A stretch of DNA of 64,000 nt from G964291335 sp964291335 (GTDB lineage Bacteria > Chloroflexota > Dehalococcoidia > Lucifugimonadales > UBA3495), in assembly GCA_964291335.2 (NCBI GenBank), contig OZ219748.1, positions 558,001-622,000 of the forward strand. Direction: 5' to 3'. The notes under the pieces are model-generated. The model was not told the DNA's origin. It ran no database searches and worked only from the letters and a program-made list of their open reading frames with translations. The position numbers and the translations under genes are program-made. Below are positions 50,916 to 60,230 of the stretch, one piece after another; positions within the stretch are counted from its first letter, which is position 1; every line of letters starts with the position of its first letter.

Positions 50916-52346
50916 CTACAAAGAACCGGGACGGCTTCCCAGGGTTACGGTAATTTCAACCTCTTCACCATCTCGCAGAATGCCCAGGGTGATTTTCTGG
51001 TCAGGCCTGGTTCGGCCCACCAGGTATGCGATTACATCATCGATGCTTTTAACCGGTTGACCATCTACCGAGATTATTATATCGCCACCGGTGGGCACTT
51101 CCCGTCCATCAAGGAACTGCTGCTCCTGGCTGCCGCGCAGGCCGGCTTTATCGGCTGGCCCTTCGGGGGCCACATCAATCACCAGGGCTCCCCGGGTATT
51201 GCGCGGCAGGTCCATTAGTTCTGCCCGCTCCCCGCGCAGGGTAGAACCGCTAATGCCCAGCCAGGAATACTCGTATTCCCCGTCTTCAATCAAGGCCGGC
51301 ACAACTTGCCTGGCAATATTGATTGGAACTGCGAAACCTACTCCCGAACTGGCGCCGGTTCGGCTGATGATGAGGGTATTAACCCCAATGGCCTGGCCCT
51401 TACGGTTGAGCAAAGGCCCGCCCGAATTGCCCGGATTGATTGGAGCGTCGGTCTGAATAACCTCCGGTATGGAAAAGGGGCTATGTTCGCTGCGGATAGT
51501 GCGTCCGACGCCGCTTATTATGCCGCTGGTTACGCTGAATTGCTGCCCAAAAGGGCTGCCCAGCGCCACGGCCAACTGCCCCACAGCCACCTGATCGCTG
51601 TCTCCCAGGGTTACTGCCCGCAGCAATCCATCGGGGTCAGCAACCTTCAGCACCGCCAGGTCGGAATCCGGGTCGGTGCCTGATACTTCGGCCTCCAGCT
51701 CGGTCTGGTCCGCCAGGATGACCGTAACCTTGTCTGCATTAACCACTACGTGGTGGTTGGTAACTACGTGCCCCTGCGCATCCCAGACAAAACCTGAACC
51801 ACCGCTGTAACGGAAAAAGCTGTCCGGCCAATCGGGGTCCAGGTCAGGCTCTTCATCCGGCCCATCCCGGCCTTCCGGCCACGGCCACCGTTCCCTTGCG
51901 TCCGGGTCAGACCGGAATTCATCGGACAGGTCATAAGCAACCCGAATGGAAACAACCGAATTGAGGGAAGCGTGGTAAATGCCATTGATTACCTGTTCAT
52001 GGGCCGAAACTATCCGGTCTGCCTGCAAATCGTCCAGCCCTGCCGCCTGGGGGTTTGCAAAAGGCCCTTGCAGCCCATCAATCGACTGCGTCTCAAGGGC
52101 AATCGGCAGCTGGGCCAACGCCGAAACCGGCACACCGCCGGCAGCTACCGGCAGCGAAGCTGCCGCCGCCGGCTGCCCCTCTTCAACCGGCTCAAAGTCT
52201 GCCGCGTTAGTATCAAACCGCATACAGCCAATAAACAGCGTTGCAGCCATTAAAGCCAGCGCGATATTCAGCGCCGGCCGGCACGGAAAGCCGCCGGCTC
52301 GTTTTCGTCGCAGCGCTCCCGGATAACCCCTCGAAAGTCCCTTCAT
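50916..52346 (-). CDS. HtrA/DegP-like trypsin-PDZ protease
   Basis: A 476-residue serine protease. A hydrophobic segment ending LFIGC (C41) may be a lipobox or an uncleaved anchor. After an acidic, low-complexity linker, the trypsin-like domain shows the catalytic triad: His in TNHHVV, Asp in DSDLAVLK and Ser in GNSGGPLL. One PDZ domain follows (SWLGISGSTL, GALVIDVAPEGPADKAGL, GGDIIISVDGQPV). It degrades or refolds misfolded exported proteins. An Asp/Pro/Trp-rich insert (residues about 150-175) precedes the first protease strand. AGGAGGG nine bases before the ATG. Probably monocistronic. Confidence 0.92.
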   Translation of the reverse strand: MKGLSRGYPGALRRKRAGGFPCRPALNIALALMAATLFIGCMRFDTNAADFEPVEEGQPAAAASLPVAAGGVPVSALAQLPIALETQSIDGLQGPFANPQAAGLDDLQADRIVSAHEQVINGIYHASLNSVVSIRVAYDLSDEFRSDPDARERWPWPEGRDGPDEEPDLDPDWPDSFFRYSGGSGFVWDAQGHVVTNHHVVVNADKVTVILADQTELEAEVSGTDPDSDLAVLKVADPDGLLRAVTLGDSDQVAVGQLAVALGSPFGQQFSVTSGIISGVGRTIRSEHSPFSIPEVIQTDAPINPGNSGGPLLNRKGQAIGVNTLIISRTGASSGVGFAVPINIARQVVPALIEDGEYEYSWLGISGSTLRGERAELMDLPRNTRGALVIDVAPEGPADKAGLRGSQEQQFLDGREVPTGGDIIISVDGQPVKSIDDVIAYLVGRTRPDQKITLGILRDGEEVEITVTLGSRPGSL

Positions 52347-52732
52347 TCCAAATCCCCTCCTGCAAAATCCTGACCAGAGAGAGCCAACGCTGCGCCTGCG
52401 TCATCCGCCGGCTCGCCCACGCCTGGCAGTCCCGAATCCTTGCAGTGATGAACTGCGCGGGTGGCCCTGCTGCCCATCTTGCCGACTGAATGGTATTCAC
52501 CGGTTAAAAAACTGCCGGTTAACCGGTCAATGCCAAAGGCGCCGGCCCGGTAGAATTGCCAACAGAGAGCAAGGCGCAAGTTATAGTCAGCTTCCTCGGT
52601 TTCTTACGTTATGGCGCCTCTGCCAGATTTATGCACCCTTTTCTTGCCCGGTTTTCCGACATGCCGGCAGCCGGCATTGCCATAGTACGGGCCTTCGGCC
52701 CGCGCACCGTTATCCCGGACAAACAAAAGTCA
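52347..52732. other. Divergent intergenic region
   Basis: Upstream of the HtrA-like gene (minus) and the DUF255 gene (plus). A small GC hairpin (CGGGCC-TTC-GGCCCG) lies near 52688-52702. No gene is supported. Confidence 0.4.
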
Positions 52733-52761
52733 TTGAAAATACCCTCTATCTATGCTACTTT
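52733..52761 (+). promoter_or_regulatory. Promoter of the DUF255 gene (and possibly aspS)
   Basis: TTGAAA (52733-52738), 17-bp spacer, TACTTT (52756-52761) preceded by TGC, about 53 bp before the TTG start. Confidence 0.45.
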
Positions 52762-52813
52762 AGTCGGGCAGTTTTGGCTACTTGACCACCGGAGAGACCG
52801 GCAGGAGCAGGGG

Positions 52814-54628
52814 TTGGCAAGCAGATTGGCAGCGGGCGATTCAGCCGGCCGGGGTCAGGATACAGGGGTCTGCTGGCTTCCCTGGGGCCCGGCAGCCTTT
52901 GACCTGGCCGAAAAGGAAGACCGGCCGATTTTACTCTCCATTTCGGCGGTCTGGTGTTACTGGTGCCACGTTATGGATGCCGATACCTACAGCGACGGCG
53001 AGGTGGCTCGTTTCATCAACAACCACTTCGTTCCGGTAAAGGTGGATAACGATCATCGGCCCGATATTAACGCCCGCTACAACGTTGGCGGATGGCCTAC
53101 CACCGCCTTCTTAACCCCGCACGGCGGCTATATTGCCGGCGCCACCTACCTGCCGTCGGATCAGCTACTGGCCATGCTGCTGGAGGTTCGGAGGGCTTAC
53201 CAGGAAGATAAGGCGAGCCTCTACGACCAGGCGGCCCAGTTGCAGCGGCAAAGGCAGGAGTTTGCTAACCGCGCTGCCGCCGGGCCGGAACCGGAGCATC
53301 GCCTGGTGGACCTGATTGCCCGCCGCATGGCCGGCGCTTATGATCCCCGCAACGGGGGCTTTGGCGAGCAGCCCAAGTTTCCTTCCGCCCCGATACTTCG
53401 GTTTTTGCTGCACCGCTATCGCACCACCGGCGAAGCGTTCTATCGCGCCATGCTGGAAAAAAGCCTGGACGCCATGGCCGCGGGCGAACTCCGCGACTGC
53501 GTGGAAGGGGGGTTCTTCCGGTATTGCGCCCAGGCGGATTGGACCGAGGTTCAGCGGGAAAAACTCCTTGAAGACAACGTCCACCTGGCTCGGGTCTATC
53601 TTGATGCCGGCTTGCTTTTGGGGCGGAAAGACTACCGCAGCATAGCCGGCCAGACCATTGATTACCTGTTGAAGGTACTGTACCACCAGCCGGCTGGCGG
53701 CTTTCGGGGCAGTCAGGGGGCTCATTCCGATTATTTTGCTTTGCCGGCGGCGTCCCGGCTTGCCGCCGCTGCGCCAGACCCGGACCCATATGCCTACGCC
53801 GGCTGGACCGGTCAGGCCGTCTCCCTGCTGCTGGAGGCTTCCTGGAAGCTGCCTCGTCCCTGGCTGGCGCAAACCGCCGCCGGCATTCTCGATAGCTGCC
53901 ACGCCATGGCCGCCAGCGGAAGGCTGCCGCATGCTTTCCGTCAGGCGGGAATGCCTTCCCCGCAATTGACCCAACCCGGCGACCTGTTCTGCGATTGGGC
54001 CGCGCTGCTTAATGCTCTGATGGACGCCGGCAATTACTGCCCTGAGCGCCCCGACTTCCTGGCCCATGCAGTAAGCGTTGCCGAGCAAATGGAGAAGCGT
54101 TTTTACGACTCCGTCCGGGGAGGTTTTTTCGATGTGGAAGCGGACCCCGAAGCAAAGGGTTACCTGCGTACCCGGGAAAAGGCTTTGCCGGATAATTCTC
54201 TGGCGGCTGAAGCCCTGCTGAAGTTGCACTACGCCACCCGGGATAACCGCTACCGGCGCTGGGCAGAACGAACTCTCAGCGCCTTTGTCGAGGCCAACCG
54301 GGACCATGGCGAGCACGCCGCCGCCTACGCCGCTGTCGTTGACCAGTACCTCCATCCGCCGGTGGAAATCACCATAGAAGGCCAGCTGACCGGCGCCGAA
54401 ACCAGGGCCATGGTTGCAGCGGCAATGGCTATTGATTACCCGAATGTGCTAATCAAGCCGGCGGCAGCCTTGCCCGCAACCCCAACCTCGGCCCATGTCT
54501 GCATCGACGGCGTCTGCTTCCCGCCAGTTCAGGAACCGTCAGCCTTGGCCGTCGCTGTCGCCGCGGCTTTGGCTGACCCTGAACCCGGCCCGGTGGGGAA
54601 CGTTTTCGAGGCATTTACCGGCTTCTGA
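52814..54628 (+). CDS. DUF255 thioredoxin-domain protein (YyaL/spermatogenesis-associated 20-like)
   Basis: A 604-residue protein with an N-terminal thioredoxin-like DUF255 domain and a long alpha/alpha-barrel domain. The start of the family is recognised in WLPWGPAAFDLAEKEDRPILLSI. The CxxC motif is CYWC (48-51) where most relatives have CHWC. FVPVKVDNDHRPDI and GGWPTTAFLTPHG follow, and the C-terminal half resembles glycosidase-like barrels (GGFGEQPKFP, DNSLAAEALLKL). Function is unknown. The TTG at 52814 with AGGAG six bases upstream is chosen; the open frame upstream lacks the family's sequence. aspS follows after 50 bp. Confidence 0.85.
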   Translation: MASRLAAGDSAGRGQDTGVCWLPWGPAAFDLAEKEDRPILLSISAVWCYWCHVMDADTYSDGEVARFINNHFVPVKVDNDHRPDINARYNVGGWPTTAFLTPHGGYIAGATYLPSDQLLAMLLEVRRAYQEDKASLYDQAAQLQRQRQEFANRAAAGPEPEHRLVDLIARRMAGAYDPRNGGFGEQPKFPSAPILRFLLHRYRTTGEAFYRAMLEKSLDAMAAGELRDCVEGGFFRYCAQADWTEVQREKLLEDNVHLARVYLDAGLLLGRKDYRSIAGQTIDYLLKVLYHQPAGGFRGSQGAHSDYFALPAASRLAAAAPDPDPYAYAGWTGQAVSLLLEASWKLPRPWLAQTAAGILDSCHAMAASGRLPHAFRQAGMPSPQLTQPGDLFCDWAALLNALMDAGNYCPERPDFLAHAVSVAEQMEKRFYDSVRGGFFDVEADPEAKGYLRTREKALPDNSLAAEALLKLHYATRDNRYRRWAERTLSAFVEANRDHGEHAAAYAAVVDQYLHPPVEITIEGQLTGAETRAMVAAAMAIDYPNVLIKPAAALPATPTSAHVCIDGVCFPPVQEPSALAVAVAAALADPEPGPVGNVFEAFTGF

Positions 54629-54678
54629 ATTCCCTGACCGAACCCGGAAACCGCAAGTTCAACACGGGAGGGTTACCT

Positions 54679-56466
54679 CTGAAGACCGCAAGCTGCAACG
54701 ACCTTCGCGAAGACCAGATTGACCGCCAGCATACCCTGGCTGGCTGGGTGAGCCGCCGCCGGGACCACGGCGGCATAATCTTCGTTGACCTGAGAGACCG
54801 ATCCGGTCTGATTCAGGTGGTGTTCAACCCGGAATTAGCCCCCGACGCCTGCGCCACTGCGGAGGAACTGCGGGGGGAATGGGTCATCGAGGTTCAAGGG
54901 AAGGTGGCTCGCCGCCCGACCGGTTCAGAGAACCCGGCTATTCCTACCGGAAACGTGGAGTTTATCGCCCATAAGGTGAAAGTGCTTAACTCTTCGCTCA
55001 CGCCGCCTTTCTATATCAGCGACGACGTGGAAGCGGACGAAAGCCTGCGCCTGAAGTACCGTTATCTGGACCTGCGGCGTCCCCAAATGCAGCGCAACTT
55101 GACCCTGCGCCACCGGGTGGTCAAATACATCCGGGATTTTCTCGACGCCCGGGGCTTTCTGGAAATCGAAACCCCGATTCTGATTAAGAGTACCCCTGAG
55201 GGCGCACGGGATTACCTGGTCCCCAGCCGTTTGCAGAAGGGCAGTTTCTACGCCCTGCCTCAATCTCCCCAGCAGCTTAAGCAGCTGCTGATGGTTTCCG
55301 GGGTGGAAAAGTACTTCCAGATTGCCCGCTGCTTCCGGGACGAGGACTTGCGGGCAGACCGCCAGCCAGAGTTTACCCAACTGGACCTGGAAATCAGCTT
55401 CGTCGAGCAGGAAGACGTCCTGCGGCTCACCGAGGAACTTTATACCGGAATGGTTCAATGCCTGGTTCCGGAAAAGCGGCTGCTTACGCCCTTCCCCCGT
55501 CTGGATTATCAGGAAGTGATAGCCAGCTATGGCAGCGACAAGCCCGATTTGCGCTTCGGCTTGAAGTTGACCGATGTATCCGAATTGGCGAAAGAGACCG
55601 ATTTCAGAGTCTTCCGGTCTGTCATCGCCCAGGGCGGGATAGTGAAGGGATTGGTAGCCCCGGGTCAGGGCCACTACACCGGCTCCGATATGCGCCGTCT
55701 GGAGGACACCGCCAGGGAGTTCGGGGCCGCCGGGATGAGCCACGTCCGGCTGGGGGCCGCCGATTCACTGTCCAGCCTGACTGAGGAGCAAATATCGCTG
55801 TCCCCCGGTTTGCGGATGCCCCCGGACTGGTCGCTGCGGTTGGCGAAAAGGATGGAGGCTCAACCCGGCGACCTGATTTTGCTGATGGCGGGGCCGGCTC
55901 GTCAAGCTAACCGGTGGCTCAGCGAGATGCGCAACTATATGGCCGACCGGTTGGGCCTGATTGACGATAAAACGCTTTCTTTTGCCTTCGTTACCGGCTT
56001 TCCGCTGTTCGAGTGGGACGAAACCAATCAGCGCTGGGATTCTTCGCATCACCCGTTTACTGCGCCGGTCGAGGGCCAGGAAGCGCTGCTGGAAGGAACG
56101 GATCCGGGCAGCATCAAGTCTCAGGCTTACGACCTGATTTGCAATGGCTCGGAACTGGCCAGCGGCAGCATCCGAATTCACCGCCGCGAGTTGCAGGAGC
56201 GGATTTTCGCCGTTCTGGGCTATAACCAGGAACAGGTTCAGGAACGGTTCGGCCACATACTGGAGGCTTTCGAGTACGGAGCGCCGCCCCACGGGGGCAT
56301 TGCTCCAGGGATTGACCGGCTGGTAACCATCCTGGCCGGCGCCAGCTCCATTCGCGATGTTATCGCCTTTCCCAAGACCCAGAGCGGCGCAGACCTGCTC
56401 TTTGGCGCCCCGGCGCCGGTAGAACCCGGCCAGCTGCGAGACTTGGCATTGCGGCTGGCGGAATAG
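54679..56466 (+). CDS. aspS: Aspartyl-tRNA synthetase
   Basis: A bacterial-type class II synthetase charging tRNA-Asp (595 residues from the proposed start). It has the OB-fold anticodon-binding domain (HTLAGWVSRRRDHGGIIFVDLRDRSGLIQVV), motif 1 (RGFLEIETPIL), motif 2 (FQIARCFRDEDLRADRQPEF), the bacterial GAD insertion and motif 3 (GGIAPGIDRLV). The first ATG/GTG in frame is GTG 54748, but it would remove the first OB strand. In-frame CTG 54679 stands six bases after GGGAGGG and yields the expected N-terminus, so initiation at CTG is likely. The aminotransferase gene follows 29 bp downstream. Confidence 0.93.
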   Translation: MKTASCNDLREDQIDRQHTLAGWVSRRRDHGGIIFVDLRDRSGLIQVVFNPELAPDACATAEELRGEWVIEVQGKVARRPTGSENPAIPTGNVEFIAHKVKVLNSSLTPPFYISDDVEADESLRLKYRYLDLRRPQMQRNLTLRHRVVKYIRDFLDARGFLEIETPILIKSTPEGARDYLVPSRLQKGSFYALPQSPQQLKQLLMVSGVEKYFQIARCFRDEDLRADRQPEFTQLDLEISFVEQEDVLRLTEELYTGMVQCLVPEKRLLTPFPRLDYQEVIASYGSDKPDLRFGLKLTDVSELAKETDFRVFRSVIAQGGIVKGLVAPGQGHYTGSDMRRLEDTAREFGAAGMSHVRLGAADSLSSLTEEQISLSPGLRMPPDWSLRLAKRMEAQPGDLILLMAGPARQANRWLSEMRNYMADRLGLIDDKTLSFAFVTGFPLFEWDETNQRWDSSHHPFTAPVEGQEALLEGTDPGSIKSQAYDLICNGSELASGSIRIHRRELQERIFAVLGYNQEQVQERFGHILEAFEYGAPPHGGIAPGIDRLVTILAGASSIRDVIAFPKTQSGADLLFGAPAPVEPGQLRDLALRLAE

Positions 56467-56495
56467 CGAGCGAAAGTTAAGCAAGGAGGCCGCCA

Positions 56496-57698
56496 ATGTC
56501 AACCGCTAACCCTTTCAATTACGAAGGCCTGTATTCAGCGCAATCGGTGTCCGTTGCCCGGGGCGAAAACCGCCACGCCAAATACGACTTTGCTGTAGCC
56601 TACCCGGACCCGGACACCTTGCCTTTGGCGGGGCTGGCCGAAGCCACCCGCCGGGCCCTGGCACGGGAAGGAAAGGGCTTGGCCCTGTATCCGGTCTCGG
56701 CCGGCCTGCCTTCCCTGCGGGAATGGGTGGCCGACAAGCTGGCCCGGGACCGGGAAATGACCGTCAGCCCGGACAACATCGTGCTGACTTCCGGTTCCGG
56801 AGAAGCTATTGCCATGCTTATCGCTGCCCTTACCGACCCGGGCGACGTGCTGCTTACCGAGGAATACGTTTACCTGGGCACCTTGCGGGCCATGCAGCGC
56901 TTTGGCGCCGACGTCCGCAGCGTCAAGTGCGATGACCAGGGCCTGATCCCCGAGGAGTTGGAAAATACCCTGGCAGCGGTGGCTGCTGAAGGCAGGAAGG
57001 TCAAATTCCTCTACACCATTCCGGTATTCCAGAACCCTCTGGGTTGGACTATGCCGTTGGAACGGCGAGTGAAGACCCTGGAAATTACACAACGCTACGG
57101 TGTTCCGGTCCTGGAAGATGATTGCTACGTGGACTTGCGGTTCGAAGGGGAAGGGGTTACCTCCATGCACTCCCTGGACGATACTGGGCGAGTGCTCTAC
57201 GTGGGGTCTTTCTCCAAAATAGTGGCGCCGGGGATGCGCCTGGGATACCTGGTCGCCCCCGGCGAGGTGCTCCAACGGGCGATGAGTTTTAAAGGCGGCG
57301 GGGGCGTTAATCAGTTCGCGGCGCTGGCGGTTCAGGAATACGCCCGGGAAAATATGGAGCGGCATATTGACGAGCAGAACCAATCGCTGCGGCTCAAGCG
57401 GGACGCCATGCTGTCGGCTCTGGGAGAGAACTTTGGCAGCGCCGCCCGGTGGAGCAAGCCCGAGGGCGGGCTGTACCTTTGGCTGGAGCTGCCGGAAGGA
57501 ACCGACCTGGCCGGCCTGCAAGAGCAAGCCTTCAATGAGGGGGTAGGCTACTATAACGGAACCATGTTCTCTCCGGAAGGTCGCGGCGCCAACTGCGCTC
57601 GCCTGTGCTTTGGCTATCCTGCCGCGGAAACCGTTTCGGAAGGCATAGCGGAACTGGCCCGCATATTTGAGCGGCACGGGATACTTGGGGGCAAATAG
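56496..57698 (+). CDS. PLP-dependent aminotransferase (class I/II, LysN/MocR-like)
   Basis: A 400-residue fold-type I aminotransferase. It shows LYPVSAGLPSLREWVADKL, LTSGSGEAIAMLIAALTDPGD, YTIPVFQNPLGW (Asn/Pro substrate loop), VLEDDCYVDLRFEG and the PLP-lysine in GSFSKIVAPGMRLGYL. It resembles 2-aminoadipate/aromatic or valine-pyruvate-type transaminases without the MocR DNA-binding domain. Substrate unknown. A clear ribosome site (AAGGAGG) precedes the ATG. The gene ends at a bidirectional terminator. Confidence 0.88.
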   Translation: MSTANPFNYEGLYSAQSVSVARGENRHAKYDFAVAYPDPDTLPLAGLAEATRRALAREGKGLALYPVSAGLPSLREWVADKLARDREMTVSPDNIVLTSGSGEAIAMLIAALTDPGDVLLTEEYVYLGTLRAMQRFGADVRSVKCDDQGLIPEELENTLAAVAAEGRKVKFLYTIPVFQNPLGWTMPLERRVKTLEITQRYGVPVLEDDCYVDLRFEGEGVTSMHSLDDTGRVLYVGSFSKIVAPGMRLGYLVAPGEVLQRAMSFKGGGGVNQFAALAVQEYARENMERHIDEQNQSLRLKRDAMLSALGENFGSAARWSKPEGGLYLWLELPEGTDLAGLQEQAFNEGVGYYNGTMFSPEGRGANCARLCFGYPAAETVSEGIAELARIFERHGILGGK

Positions 57699-57797
57699 GC
57701 GCTGAGGACGCCGGCAGGCCCGTCCCATCGGCGTCGCCAGGCTTGACCGGCCGGTCGGTTAGTGCGGAACAACGGGTAGTGGGTACAGATTAAGAAA

Positions 57798-57825
57798 GCC
57801 CCGGCCATCAGGCCGGGGCCGTTTT
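57798..57825. terminator. Bidirectional rho-independent terminator
   Basis: Nine-base GC arms GCCCCGGCC/GGCCGGGGC with an ATCA loop, followed by CGTTTT on the plus strand and by TTTCTT on the minus strand. It separates the convergent aminotransferase and FBPase genes. Confidence 0.8.
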
Positions 57826-57846
57826 GTAGCCGAAAATCCTTTAGGG

Positions 57847-59022
57847 CTAATCGTCGCCGCTGGCGGCCTTCTCCGGCACGCCGGCCCCGTGTCCATTGCG
57901 AAAGGCGAAGCGGGCCACCAGGTCGCCAATGCTCTGGCGAAAGCCGGAATACTCCAACTCGCCATAGGGCAGCATAGCCGCCCCGGACCAACCCTGCGCC
58001 CGCATCTCAATGCCCTTTTGCTGCGCCAGCAGCCGGACATGATCCCAGGACTGGTTGTCGAAAAAGTCAATGCTGGAGTCGGAGAAAGCGCCGTCGGCTG
58101 CAATTGAGAAGCCAACGCAGGAAACCAGGGGCAGACAATACATACCGGTAACCGGGGTGTTAATCGGCACCGGCATCAACGGCATTACGTGGGAACCGCG
58201 GGCGTCGCCGCCAATGTAATGAGCCTTGGCATAGGGGGAAGTGAGCTCCTCCGGCGCCGGGAAAATACCCTGGTTCCTGACTACCGCCACCGGATCGTCT
58301 TTGCCGGTGTAACTGCCGGCGATGTTATGCAAGCGGGTGGCGGAAATGGCCGCCGCAGTCTCGCCGGAGTGGCGGGACACGATTGAATCGATGCCAAAAC
58401 GCTCGTTATCCCGCAGCAAGACCGTCAGCCGGTAATAATCTTCCGGGGCATGCAACGAAATCAGACTGTCGCCTTCAGTATTATCCATGTCGATAATATT
58501 GAAAGTGAAGCCCTCGCTCAACCGGGGCAGCATCAGCCCGGCGCAATACATTGGGTCGGCAAAGCCCAGAAACATTGGCAGGTTATAAGCTCCGGGGCCG
58601 CACTTGTCCGCCGCCAGCACAAAGAAAGACTCGGCAGGGCGTATCGAATTGGTTTTTACCGGGTCGTGGTCAAACTCGATCTCCGCTACCGCCGGCCCGG
58701 CGCCTCGAATATTGCCCGAAGGGGCATCCGCCAGCAAATCCTGTCCGGCGCCATACAGCCCATACTGCCGGGCAAGGTCGGTAGCTTTCAGAAAAGTGTT
58801 CCAGGCAAACTGGTGAACCTCGGTGTCGTCGGGGCCCCGGGTGTGGGTAGTCGTCATGCAAATATCATCGCCAGTATGTCCTACGTAGCCGTCAATCAGC
58901 AGGCCGGAGCTAATCGCCTCGGCCACCGCCTCTTCTACTGCGTTCATCATCCGCTGGGACGGCTTGGTATGGCCGCCAATCGACCCAACATCAGCCTTTA
59001 ATACCGATATAGTGAGCTTCAT
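57847..59022 (-). CDS. Archaeal-type (class V) fructose-1,6-bisphosphate aldolase/phosphatase
   Basis: A 391-residue FBPase of the bifunctional aldolase/phosphatase family found in archaea and deep-branching bacteria. The N-terminus KLTISVLKADVGSIGGHTKPS carries metal-binding Asp/His. VGHTGDDICMTTTHTRG, FNIIDMDNTEGD, GGDARGSHVMPLMPVP and QGWSGAAMLPYGELEY match throughout. It converts triose phosphates directly to fructose 6-phosphate in gluconeogenesis, usually working unidirectionally in autotrophs or at high temperature. The ATG at 59022 has GAGGAG seven bases upstream. It has its own promoter. Confidence 0.93.
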   Translation of the reverse strand: MKLTISVLKADVGSIGGHTKPSQRMMNAVEEAVAEAISSGLLIDGYVGHTGDDICMTTTHTRGPDDTEVHQFAWNTFLKATDLARQYGLYGAGQDLLADAPSGNIRGAGPAVAEIEFDHDPVKTNSIRPAESFFVLAADKCGPGAYNLPMFLGFADPMYCAGLMLPRLSEGFTFNIIDMDNTEGDSLISLHAPEDYYRLTVLLRDNERFGIDSIVSRHSGETAAAISATRLHNIAGSYTGKDDPVAVVRNQGIFPAPEELTSPYAKAHYIGGDARGSHVMPLMPVPINTPVTGMYCLPLVSCVGFSIAADGAFSDSSIDFFDNQSWDHVRLLAQQKGIEMRAQGWSGAAMLPYGELEYSGFRQSIGDLVARFAFRNGHGAGVPEKAASGDD

Positions 59023-59116
59023 TACCAATCTCCTCGCAATTCCAATGCAGCCGCTCGTATAATTGACCTTCAGCTTGCCGGCGCCGGCTTGGGCGGCTTT
59101 GCTCTGCCGATAGCAG

Positions 59117-59145
59117 ATTATAACAATTTAATGTCTCAAAATCAA
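59117..59145 (-). promoter_or_regulatory. FBPase gene promoter
   Basis: Minus-strand TTGATT (59145-59140), 17-bp spacer, TATAAT (59122-59117), about 95 bp before the start. Confidence 0.6.
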
Positions 59146-59307
59146 AGAGCCGTTTCACCTTCGGCTATCGGCGCTCCCCTGTCGGGATACGGCAGGTTGC
59201 CCCACTGCCCATTGCAAAATCAGACGCGCGGCGCATGCAGATAGCTTAATCATCAACCAGCCGTTCCTGAAATCACCATCCACATACTTTGCGTTGACAA
59301 CGAGGCA

Positions 59308-59336
59308 TTGTCTAGCCGGCGGCCAACGTGTATATT
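59308..59336 (+). promoter_or_regulatory. Promoter of the zinc-ribbon/TPR gene
   Basis: TTGTCT (59308-59313), 17-bp spacer, TATATT (59331-59336), with TG before the -10 and about 93 bp before the ATG. Confidence 0.5.
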
Positions 59337-59429
59337 CTAAAGAGTAGCTACTCTCCAAAACCATCCCCGACCAATCGTTCAGGAATCGCCAAATCGAGAC
59401 AAGGAAGGTCTATTCGGAGGCAGTCCGGT

Positions 59430-60206
59430 ATGAGTATAGCGGATATACTGCTCTTGCTCGCGCTGGCGGTGGTCGTCCTTTGGACCAGCCGTCTGGCCGG
59501 AAACAAGGGGTTGAATTCCTGGATGTGGGGCATTGGGTCGGCGCTGCTGATTCTGGTAGGCTGGAGCTTTTTCCGTCAATTTCTGGGTGTCGTGGTAATG
59601 GTTCCCCTGGTTTTCCTGCTGTTATACAAGAGCCCGCTCTTCAGCCGGAACCGGCAGCAGGGTTCGCCCCCCTGCCCTCGCTGCGGCGCGCCGGAAACCG
59701 GCGGCTTGAACTTCTGTGTCCAGTGTGGCTGGGATTTAACCAGAGCTTACGGCGAAACCGCCACCGAGGAACCACCGGCTCCCCCCGCTGCGGAACAGCC
59801 TCCGGTACGGGAGCCAGTGGCCCAGCGAGGGGACCGAACAAGGGAGATTATAACCGAACCGGCCAGCGCCGAAGGGCCGACTGCCGAACCTGATACCGCC
59901 GCCGAACCCGTTTCAGCCCAGTCCGACAGCCCGGCCAATGCGCCTCGGGAAAAGGAACCGGCGCCAGCGCCACCAGTTGCCGCAAAACCGCAACCAAGGC
60001 GCATTCCTACCGCAGCCAGTATGACGGAACGGGGAAAGGCTTTGTTCAGTCAAGGCCGGTTCCAGGAAGCCATAGACCAGTTTACCAAGGCCATTGCCCT
60101 GGACCCTGAATACCGGGAGGCGTGGGAGCAGCGGGCGGCGGCATACGGGCGGTTGGGCCGCGCTGAACAGCAAGCCAACGACCAGCGCCATCTGGAAGCG
60201 ATTTAA
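59430..60206 (+). CDS. Membrane protein with zinc ribbon and TPR domain
   Basis: A 258-residue protein of unknown role. Two or three hydrophobic helices fill residues about 3-68 (ADILLLLALAVVVLW, IGSALLILVGWSFF, VVVMVPLVFLLLY). A cytoplasmic zinc ribbon follows (CPRCGAPETGGLNFCVQCG), then a Pro/Glu/Ala-rich linker (about 110-195). A TPR pair ends the protein (GKALFSQGRFQEAIDQFTKAIALDPEYREAWEQRAAAYGRLGR). CGGAGG nine bases before ATG 59430. The combination suggests a membrane-tethered scaffold. Convergent with fabI. Confidence 0.75.
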   Translation: MSIADILLLLALAVVVLWTSRLAGNKGLNSWMWGIGSALLILVGWSFFRQFLGVVVMVPLVFLLLYKSPLFSRNRQQGSPPCPRCGAPETGGLNFCVQCGWDLTRAYGETATEEPPAPPAAEQPPVREPVAQRGDRTREIITEPASAEGPTAEPDTAAEPVSAQSDSPANAPREKEPAPAPPVAAKPQPRRIPTAASMTERGKALFSQGRFQEAIDQFTKAIALDPEYREAWEQRAAAYGRLGRAEQQANDQRHLEAI

Positions 60207-60230
60207 CCAGCCGGCGGCCACCGGATTGGG

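Noticed and set aside
59058..59063. Plus-strand TATAAT upstream of the FBPase start
   Set aside because: No matching -35 and it points away from both neighbouring genes' starts at an unsuitable distance; taken as chance.
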